Source: DASUCS01 sp041166385
GTDB lineage: Bacteria; Actinomycetota; Acidimicrobiia; Acidimicrobiales; JACDCH01
Assembly: GCA_041166385.1 (NCBI GenBank)
Contig: JBEEFW010000166.1
Span: forward strand, 22,941-86,940
DNA: 64,000 nucleotides
Direction: 5' to 3'
Shown here: positions 58,261 to 64,000 of the stretch, piece by piece
Position numbering within the stretch: the stretch's first letter is position 1
Layout: each line of letters starts with the position of its first letter
Position numbers and translations under genes: made by a program
The notes under the pieces: model-generated
Databases searched by the model: none
Told to the model about the DNA's origin: nothing
What the model saw: the letters and a program-made list of their open reading frames with translations, nothing else

Positions 58261-58557
58261 GTGCCCGCCGAGACGCACGTGGAGCAGGGACCACTCGACC
58301 GCAATGGGGTGTTCGAGCTGATCCGCGACCGTCTGGCCGACATCCTCGAGATCGATCCCTCGGGCATCAAGGAAGGCGATTCGTTCGTGGACGACCTCGA
58401 TGCCGACTCGCTCGCGCTGATCGAGCTCGTCGAGGCGCTCGAGGAGGAGCTGGGCGAACGGACCGTCGGCTTTCACATCGATGACGAGGATCTGGCTGAC
58501 CTCAAAACTGTGCGGGACGCCGTCGACTACGTCGCCGGCCGATTGAACCCGAGCTAG
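58261..58557 (+). CDS. acpP: Acyl carrier protein
   Basis: 98 residues, acidic and helical. DDLDADSLALIELVEALEEE contains the DSL box; its Ser receives 4'-phosphopantetheine and then carries acyl chains for fatty-acid synthesis. The last helix (DLKTVRDAVDYVAGRL) is typical. The GTG at 58261 has AGGAG 8 bases upstream; a TTG at 58192 in the same frame would add a non-conserved tail. It is about 20 residues longer than E. coli ACP at the N-terminus. Confidence 0.93.
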   Translation: MPAETHVEQGPLDRNGVFELIRDRLADILEIDPSGIKEGDSFVDDLDADSLALIELVEALEEELGERTVGFHIDDEDLADLKTVRDAVDYVAGRLNPS

Positions 58558-58559
58558 TT

Positions 58560-59303
58560 ATCGCGGACACGCCTCCCGTCACCGGGCTCGCGGCGCTCAA
58601 CGAACGCCTGGGATTGCCGTTCACCGACGAATCCGACCTCGCCGGAGCGCTCGCCCACCGGTCGTGGTGCGCGGAGCATCCCGGTCACCTCTCCAACGAG
58701 CGGCTCGAGTTCCTCGGCGACGCGGTGTTGGGCCTCATCGTCACCGATTTCATCTATTCGGAGTTTCCCGAGCTACCCGAGGGTGAGCTGGCCAAGGTGC
58801 GGGCCGCGGTGGTGAGCGCCGCCGCGCTTGCGGAGGTGGCCGCCGGTCTCGAGCTCGGCGACGCGCTGCTCCTCGGGAAGGGCGAGGCCGCGTCCGGCGG
58901 CCGGGAGAAGCCATCGATCCTCGCCGACGCGCTCGAGGCCGTTCTCGGTGCGGTCTACCTCACCGGCGGATGGGCCGAAGCACAGCGAGTCGTCATGGAC
59001 CTGCTCGGCGATCGCATCATGAGCGCGAGCGAAGGTCCCGGCGGTCAGGACTACAAGACGCGGTTGCAGGAGCTGGTGGCGCGGCACTACATGGAGCTGC
59101 CGCGCTACACGATTCGCGACGAAGGACCCGACCACGCGAAGCAGTTCTTCGCCGAGGTGCGAGTCGACGGCGCCGTGCGGGGTGCCGGTGAAGGCCGGTC
59201 GAAGAAACAGGCGGAGGCCGCGGCCGCGAGGTCCGCGTGGGAAGCCCTGCGCGCCGAGCTCGACGGCGTCGAAATACCTCAGACGGTGGCTGACCGTGCC
59301 TGA
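58560..59303 (+). CDS. rnc: Ribonuclease III
   Basis: 247 residues if read from ATC 58560. The catalytic signature NERLEFLGDAVLGLIVTDFI is followed by ILADALEAVLGAVYLTGGWA, then a C-terminal double-stranded RNA-binding domain (DYKTRLQELVARHYMELPRY; GEGRSKKQAEAAAARSAW). It cuts double-stranded RNA in rRNA maturation. The conserved N-terminus (TGLAALNERLGLPFTDESDL) lies upstream of any ATG, GTG or TTG; the first such codon, TTG 58614, would start inside it. The ATC just 2 bases after the acpP stop is the most sensible start. Confidence 0.9.
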   Translation: MADTPPVTGLAALNERLGLPFTDESDLAGALAHRSWCAEHPGHLSNERLEFLGDAVLGLIVTDFIYSEFPELPEGELAKVRAAVVSAAALAEVAAGLELGDALLLGKGEAASGGREKPSILADALEAVLGAVYLTGGWAEAQRVVMDLLGDRIMSASEGPGGQDYKTRLQELVARHYMELPRYTIRDEGPDHAKQFFAEVRVDGAVRGAGEGRSKKQAEAAAARSAWEALRAELDGVEIPQTVADRA

Positions 59304-60129
59304 GCTCCCCGAGGTCGAGACCATCCGCCGCGGCCTCGAGCGCGAGGTCGTCGGCAAGCGCATCAAGACGGTGCAGGTCACCGGTACGCGCACCATCCGC
59401 CGTCAGACGAAGAAGCAGTTCATCACCAAGCTCGAGGGTGCAAAGGTCAACGGCGTCGAGCGGCGCGGGAAGTACCTCGTGCTGAAGCTCGACACTGGCG
59501 AGCTACTCGTGATCCACCTGCGGATGAGCGGCCAGTTGTTGCGGGCGCAGGCCAAGGATGCCGTCGTCAAGCACACGCATGTCGTGTTCACGTTCACGCA
59601 GGGCGGACAGTTGCGGTTCGTCGACCCGCGCACGTTCGGCGAGTTGTTCGTGACCGCGCCAGACGAGCTCACCAAGGAGGTCACCGAGCTCGCAGACCTC
59701 GGGATGGATCCGGTCGACGAGCCGATCTCGTGGGTGAAGTTCCGCGAGCACTTGCTCAGCCGCACGACGAAGTTGAAGCCGTTGCTGATGGATCAATCGT
59801 TCCTCGCCGGCCTCGGCAACATCTACAGCGACGAGATCCTGTGGGAAGCCGGACTACGTCACGATCGCGTCCCGCAGACGCTGTCCACGATGGAGATCCG
59901 CCGGCTGTATCGCGCCATCGTCGAAGTGCTGCACGAAGCCGTGAAGCATCGTGGCTCGACGCTGGCCGACGAGGGCTACGTCGATCTCCACGGCCGTCCG
60001 GGCGAATTCCAGCTGTTGCACCAGGCCTACGACCGCGAGGGCCTGGCCTGCCGCCGGTGCCGCACACCAATCGCTCGCGAGAAGGTCGGACAGCGCTCCA
60101 CCTTCTACTGCCCCAACTGTCAGATCTGA
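59296..60129 (+). CDS. mutM: Formamidopyrimidine-DNA glycosylase
   Basis: 277 residues. The N-terminal PELPEVETIRRGLERE holds the catalytic Pro and Glu; ERRGKYLVLKLDTGELLVIH carries the catalytic Lys, LMDQSFLAGLGNIYSDEILW is the H2TH motif, and CRRCRTPIAREKVGQR with YCPNCQI is the zinc finger. It removes 8-oxoguanine and fapy bases and nicks the abasic site. GTG 59296 overlaps the rnc stop by eight bases, as in other actinobacteria. Confidence 0.96.
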   Translation: MPELPEVETIRRGLEREVVGKRIKTVQVTGTRTIRRQTKKQFITKLEGAKVNGVERRGKYLVLKLDTGELLVIHLRMSGQLLRAQAKDAVVKHTHVVFTFTQGGQLRFVDPRTFGELFVTAPDELTKEVTELADLGMDPVDEPISWVKFREHLLSRTTKLKPLLMDQSFLAGLGNIYSDEILWEAGLRHDRVPQTLSTMEIRRLYRAIVEVLHEAVKHRGSTLADEGYVDLHGRPGEFQLLHQAYDREGLACRRCRTPIAREKVGQRSTFYCPNCQI

Positions 60130-60133
60130 GTTT

Positions 60134-60162
60134 TCGGGCGGAAAGGAAACCTTTCCGCCCGA
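60134..60162. terminator. Bidirectional hairpin between mutM and acyl-CoA synthetase
   Basis: Perfect stem (TCGGGCGGAAAGG / CCTTTCCGCCCGA) with AAA loop between two convergent genes, with short T runs on either side. Confidence 0.7.
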
Positions 60163-60177
60163 GTCAACGGCCCCCGC

Positions 60178-61788
60178 TTACTGCGACGCGACCTCGGCGG
60201 CCCAGCGGTAGTCGGCCTTGCCGGCGGGGGAGCGTTCGATGGTCGCAACGACGGTGACCGAGCGCGGCACCTTGTATCCGGCGAGCGACACGCGACAGTG
60301 CGCTTGGACATGCTCGATGTCGAGATCCGCGCCGGCAGCGACGACCGCGGCCACACGCGATCCCCACCGCTCGTCCGGCACGCCGACGACCACGGCATCC
60401 GCGATCGCGGGATGCGCCTTCAACACCGCCTCGACCTCCTCTGGGTACACCTTCTCGCCGCCGGTGTTGATGCACAGTGCGCCGCGGCCCAGCAATCGAA
60501 TCGTGCCGTCGGCCTCGATGAGGGCGCGGTCTCCCGGGATCGAGTAGCGCTTGCCGTCGATCGTGACGAACGTGCGGGCGCTCTTCTCGGGATCGTTGTG
60601 ATACCCGATGGGCACGCGTCCACCGGCGGCCAGCCAACCCTCCACACCCGATCCCGGGGTGATCGGGCGAAGGTCGTCGTCGATCACGAGCGTGATGCCT
60701 TCGCGAGCGGTGAACTTGAGTGACTCGATCGTCGGCGCACCGCGCACCGCGGTGGCAAGCGCCTGCACCGGCGCTTCCGATGATCCGACCGCTTCGTTGA
60801 TGGCGAGCACTGAGGGCAGCGCCGCGAGGAGGCGCTCGCGCATGTCGGCCGTGAGGATCGAGCCACCGGAGCCGAGCAGACGCACCGACGAGGTGTCCCA
60901 CCGGCCGGGGTTGCCCTCCAAGGCCTCGACGAGTGGGCGCGCGGCCGAGTCACCAACGAGGCTGAGCATCACGACGCGCTCGCGTTCCACGAGATCGAGC
61001 ACCTTCACGAGATCGAGGTGCGGTTCCTCGTAGAGCACCACTCGCCCGCCGCCGAGCAGCGTGCCGTAGCCCATCCATTGTCCGCTTGCGTGCATCAGCG
61101 GGCCGAGTGACAGCGCGACGAACTCGTCGCAGCCTGGGTCGCCAGGAGTGAGATACGGCGCAAGTCGCTGCACACGATTCGTACGGGCGTGTTCCGCGAT
61201 CTCTTCGGGCGCGGTGATCGGCGGTCCGCCGGGATTTCCCGACCCGAGCGCCGAGAAGAAGATGTCTTCGTGACGCCACACGACGCCGCGGGGCATCCCC
61301 GTCGTGCCGCCCGTGTAGAGCACGTAGTGATCGTCAGGTGATCGTTGGTCGAAGGTGCGCGCCGGGTCACCAGCGGCGATGAGGTCGTCGTACTCGCTGC
61401 CGAGCTCGATCACCCAGGCGTCCCCGGCGGCGGCGCGCACGGCCTCCTCTGTGCGCTCGTCGCAGAACACACCGACCAACCCGGCGTTCGCGAACAGCGG
61501 AACCAGTTCGGCCGCGACGTACCGGTAGTTGATGTTGATCGGCACAGCGCGGAGCTTGAAGCACGCAAACGTCGCCTCGACGTACTCACAGCAGTTGTAG
61601 AGATCCAGGCCGACGTGATCACCCGGCCGCACGCCGAGCTGGCGATCGAGGGCATCCGCCAGGCGAGTGGCGCGCTCGTCCAGCTCGCCGTACGACAAGC
61701 GTTTCGCCCCGGACACCAAGGCCTCGCGGTCGGGAATCGCCCGAGCAACGAGCTCGAACAGGTCAGCGAGGTTGAACGTTGGCGCCAC
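60178..61788 (-). CDS. AMP-forming acyl-CoA synthetase
   Basis: 536 residues of the ANL superfamily. The ATP loop YTGGTTGMPRGV (158-169), LGPLMHASGQWMGYGTLLGG, NEAVGSSEAPV, the hinge region YSIPGDRALIEADGTIRLLG and NTGGEKVYPEEVEAVL with the C-terminal Lys in GKADYRW are in order. It activates a carboxylic acid with ATP and CoA; the group is close to FadD3/steroid- or fatty-acid CoA ligases. GTG 61788. It is divergent from the Rieske oxygenase with only 18 bp between, so the two may be co-regulated in breakdown of one substrate. Confidence 0.88.
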   Translation of the reverse strand: MAPTFNLADLFELVARAIPDREALVSGAKRLSYGELDERATRLADALDRQLGVRPGDHVGLDLYNCCEYVEATFACFKLRAVPININYRYVAAELVPLFANAGLVGVFCDERTEEAVRAAAGDAWVIELGSEYDDLIAAGDPARTFDQRSPDDHYVLYTGGTTGMPRGVVWRHEDIFFSALGSGNPGGPPITAPEEIAEHARTNRVQRLAPYLTPGDPGCDEFVALSLGPLMHASGQWMGYGTLLGGGRVVLYEEPHLDLVKVLDLVERERVVMLSLVGDSAARPLVEALEGNPGRWDTSSVRLLGSGGSILTADMRERLLAALPSVLAINEAVGSSEAPVQALATAVRGAPTIESLKFTAREGITLVIDDDLRPITPGSGVEGWLAAGGRVPIGYHNDPEKSARTFVTIDGKRYSIPGDRALIEADGTIRLLGRGALCINTGGEKVYPEEVEAVLKAHPAIADAVVVGVPDERWGSRVAAVVAAGADLDIEHVQAHCRVSLAGYKVPRSVTVVATIERSPAGKADYRWAAEVASQ

Positions 61789-61806
61789 GGCGTCGAAGAT
61801 TCTGCA

Positions 61807-63120
61807 ATGGGGAATGCCGCCGCGTCGATGTCAGTCGGTGCCGACGGGTTCGTCCCCAAGGAGCGCTACGTCTCCCGAGCCTTTCTCGACCTCGAGATGG
61901 AACGGCTGTGGCCCCATGTCTGGCAGGTCGCGTGTCGCGAGGAAGAGGTGCAGCACCCTGGCGATTTCGTGGAGTACACGATCGGCGAGCAGTCCGTGCT
62001 GGTCGTGCGCACCAGCGATGGAAGGGTGGTGGCGCATCACAACGCGTGTCTCCATCGCGGTACGCGACTCGCGACCGACAGCGGCACGTTCCCCGACGAA
62101 GGCATCCGTTGCCGGTACCACGCGTGGCGGTACGGCCTCGACGGCCGCCTGTTGCAGATCGTCGACGAGCACGAGTTCGACGACCTCCCGCCGGATCCTT
62201 GCCTCGCGTCGGTGCGCGCCGATTGCTGGGCCGGCTTCGTCTTCGTCAACCTCGATCCGGGCGCCGAGCCGCTGCCGGACTACCTGCAACCGCTACCCGC
62301 GCTGCTCGGGGCGTACCGCCTCGAGCAGATGCGCTTCCGGGCGTACCAGTCCACTGTGTTGCCCGCGAACTGGAAGGTCGCGGTCGATGCGTTCAACGAG
62401 GCGTACCACGTTCAGGGCACGCACCCGCAGATCCTCCCGTGGACCGACGACGTGTCGATCGCATACGAGCAGCTCGGCATCCACTCGCACTACGGACGCC
62501 TGCCGGAGGCGCGCCGCCAACTGCGACCGAGTCCCCGTCTCGATCTGAAACCCGACGAGTACGACGAGGGCGAGATCCTCGCCGGGCTCGTCGCGGGCCT
62601 CGGCCGGTTGTTTCTCGAGGACGAGATGGCGATCGTCGACGAGTTGCGCGCCCGGCCGGCGGCGCCCGACCGCAACTTGCTGACCGAGTACCAGGAGCGC
62701 CGGCGCACGCTGTTGTCGTCGCGCGGGCTCGACGTGTCAGGGCTGTCGCTCGATCAGATGACGAGTGCGGACGACGTGTTCGTGTTCCCCAACCTCGTCG
62801 GCCCGATCTATCCGGGCTCGGCGATCGTGTTCCGCATCCGGCCGAACGGTCTCGATCCCGATTCGTGCATCAAGGACACGTGGACACTCGAGTGGCCGCG
62901 CGCCGACCAACCCGAGCGCAAGTGGGAGCGGCGCTTCTATCCCGAGTGGCGCGACAAGGACTGGGGCGAGATCACGAACCAGGACTACTCGAACATGCTC
63001 GAGGTGCAGACGGGCATGAAATCTCTCGGATTCAAGGGTTCACGTTTGAACCCTCGTCAAGAGTCGAACGTGCTGCACATGCATCGCGTGATCGACCGGT
63101 ACCTCGCTACTCCGAGGTGA
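61807..63120 (+). CDS. Rieske [2Fe-2S] ring-hydroxylating oxygenase, alpha subunit type
   Basis: 437 residues. Rieske cluster ligands are Cys81-Leu-His83 (CLHRGTRLATDSG) and Cys102-x-x-His105 (CRYHAWRYG). The mononuclear iron site follows in VDAFNEAYHVQGTHPQ, with two His and a later Asp. Such enzymes hydroxylate aromatic rings or demethylate small substrates with electrons from a separate ferredoxin/reductase, none of which is nearby. A second candidate start is ATG 61828 (MSVGADGFVPKERY). About 120 bp of non-coding sequence with an inverted GTGACAC/GTGTCAC pair follows. Confidence 0.9.
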   Translation: MGNAAASMSVGADGFVPKERYVSRAFLDLEMERLWPHVWQVACREEEVQHPGDFVEYTIGEQSVLVVRTSDGRVVAHHNACLHRGTRLATDSGTFPDEGIRCRYHAWRYGLDGRLLQIVDEHEFDDLPPDPCLASVRADCWAGFVFVNLDPGAEPLPDYLQPLPALLGAYRLEQMRFRAYQSTVLPANWKVAVDAFNEAYHVQGTHPQILPWTDDVSIAYEQLGIHSHYGRLPEARRQLRPSPRLDLKPDEYDEGEILAGLVAGLGRLFLEDEMAIVDELRARPAAPDRNLLTEYQERRRTLLSSRGLDVSGLSLDQMTSADDVFVFPNLVGPIYPGSAIVFRIRPNGLDPDSCIKDTWTLEWPRADQPERKWERRFYPEWRDKDWGEITNQDYSNMLEVQTGMKSLGFKGSRLNPRQESNVLHMHRVIDRYLATPR

Positions 63121-63243
63121 TACGACCGATATAGAGCGGTTCGGCCGATTCTGCGCGCCCGTGACACAGAAAATCGTCGGTCGAGCCCGACCCCGTAGCG
63201 CCCTGAGTGTCACACTTCGACCGTTCGACGTGGAGGTGGGCAC

Positions 63244-64000
63244 ATGTCGCGGACATCGATGGCGGGGAAGCGACCGGAAGAGCAACAGGACAGCGAGGTC
63301 ATCGACGACGAGCGGGCGCGGCAGCCCGGTTCGCCGGCCATGGATGCTCAGCTGTTCGACATGCAGCGACGAGGCGGCAACAGCGCCGTCAACGCGTTTG
63401 TCCAGACGAAGCTCGTCGTCGGTCCGGCGGACGATCGCTTCGAACGCGAAGCCGACGCGATGGCGTCGGAGGTCGTCGGCCATCACGACGCCACAGCGCA
63501 CAGCGGCCACAGCGTGGTCGGTGGCGAAGGCTTCTCTGCGTCAGGCGAACTCGCACAGTACGTCGGTCGTGGTGGAGGCACCGCCCTTGCGCCGTCCGTG
63601 CGCCGCAAGCTCGAGCCGAGCTTCGGTCTCGAGTTCGGCGATGTGCGCGTGCACGACGACCATCAGTCCGCGGCAATGGCTGAGTCGATCGGCGCACGCG
63701 CGTTCACGCACGGCAACGACGTCTACTTCGGCCAAGGCGCGTACAACCCTGGCTCGCCGTCCGGTGAGCATCTGCTGGCGCACGAACTGACGCACGTGGT
63801 TCAACAGACCGGCTCCGCGCAACGCAAGATCGCTCGCAAGTTCGACGGCTCGAAGACCCCGACGCGACTGGCGCAACGGCGTATCCAGGGCAACTTCTTC
63901 AAAAAGGCCAAGGCCCAGATACAGAACCTCACCGGTAAGTCGAAGGAAGACAAGCGCACAGAAACTCCGGAGCCGAAGCTGCAGGACAAATCGAAGCCGG
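63244..64000 (+). CDS. DUF4157 (eCIS-core) protein, 3' end outside window
   Basis: 252 codons are visible from ATG 63244, preceded by a strong Shine-Dalgarno GGAGGTGG; the frame is still open at the window end. After a disordered start (KRPEEQQDSEVIDDERARQP) comes the DUF4157 core: LAPSVRRKLEPSFGLEFGDV, RVHDDHQSAAMAESIGARAF, then THGNDVYFGQGAYNPGSPSG and HLLAHELTHVVQQTG with HELTH at 180-184. DUF4157 proteins are found beside extracellular contractile injection systems and other exported toxins; the zincin motif may act in self-release. The C-terminal, possibly toxic, part is not in the window. Confidence 0.85.
   Translation, partial: MSRTSMAGKRPEEQQDSEVIDDERARQPGSPAMDAQLFDMQRRGGNSAVNAFVQTKLVVGPADDRFEREADAMASEVVGHHDATAHSGHSVVGGEGFSASGELAQYVGRGGGTALAPSVRRKLEPSFGLEFGDVRVHDDHQSAAMAESIGARAFTHGNDVYFGQGAYNPGSPSGEHLLAHELTHVVQQTGSAQRKIARKFDGSKTPTRLAQRRIQGNFFKKAKAQIQNLTGKSKEDKRTETPEPKLQDKSKP

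Noticed and set aside
1..64000. tRNA, rRNA or known regulatory RNAs
   Set aside because: No cloverleaf, rRNA core sequence or known riboswitch consensus was recognised by eye; a covariance search would be needed to exclude weak cases.

Overview
The window is 64 kb of high-GC chromosome from an actinobacterium, most likely class Acidimicrobiia (Ilumatobacter/Iamia-like). The evidence is a fused 2-oxoglutarate dehydrogenase (Kgd), UvrD2 with an HRDC tail, an F420-type LLM oxidoreductase and a deazaflavin nitroreductase-like protein, DUF1707, DUF2505 and SCO6745-type proteins, a GTP-type PEP carboxykinase, and an actinobacterial rpmB-DAK2-recG-rsmD-coaD-rpmF-plsX-acpP-rnc-mutM core cluster. The species cannot be fixed from sequence alone. 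No rRNA, tRNA or CRISPR array was seen.

Layout. 0-12 kb: the end of a HEAT-like gene, a GH3 glycosidase, kgd, small genes, a broken kinase, a HAD hydrolase, an M20 peptidase and an unusual NYN-S1-histone-tail protein. 12-25 kb: DNA repair and housekeeping (xth, uvrD2), a Tat-exported phosphoesterase, a lone sigma region 4 protein, a PH-domain membrane protein, fluC, and galK/galT (Leloir pathway). 25-36 kb: a catabolic-looking accessory block with LLM oxidoreductase, alpha/beta hydrolases, family III CoA-transferase, SDRs, methyltransferases, VOC and cupin proteins, PIG-L deacetylase and maleylacetate reductase-like enzyme. 36-45.5 kb: F420-type nitroreductase, a large arylsulfatase, DUF1707, a diiron ferritin-like protein, a SCO6745 protein and pckG.

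45.86-49.60 kb is a compact, visibly lower-GC island. It is bounded by a 36-bp direct repeat (33/36) of the 3' end of rpmB. It carries an excisionase-like HTH gene, a tiny ribbon-helix-helix gene, 10-bp iteron-like repeats and a three-gene operon encoding an unknown protein, a large protein with an N-terminal PD-(D/E)XK nuclease domain, and a small helical (HEPN-like?) protein. No integrase is present. This is the best candidate here for an undescribed, probably defensive, system.

49.6-60.1 kb: the core translation, lipid-synthesis and DNA-repair cluster. 60.1-63.1 kb: an acyl-CoA synthetase diverging from a Rieske oxygenase. The window ends inside a DUF4157 (eCIS-core) protein with an HELTH motif, so a contractile injection system or its cargo may lie just beyond the edge.

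Two genome-wide signals stand out. First, many genes have a TAnnnT -10 box 6-10 nt before the start codon and no Shine-Dalgarno, so leaderless transcription appears common; I used this to pick several starts. Second, two families of structured dispersed repeats occur in intergenic 3' regions: a 48-bp palindrome at 23071 and 53677, and a 52-bp element at 28036 and 58074. Both families show compensatory base changes.
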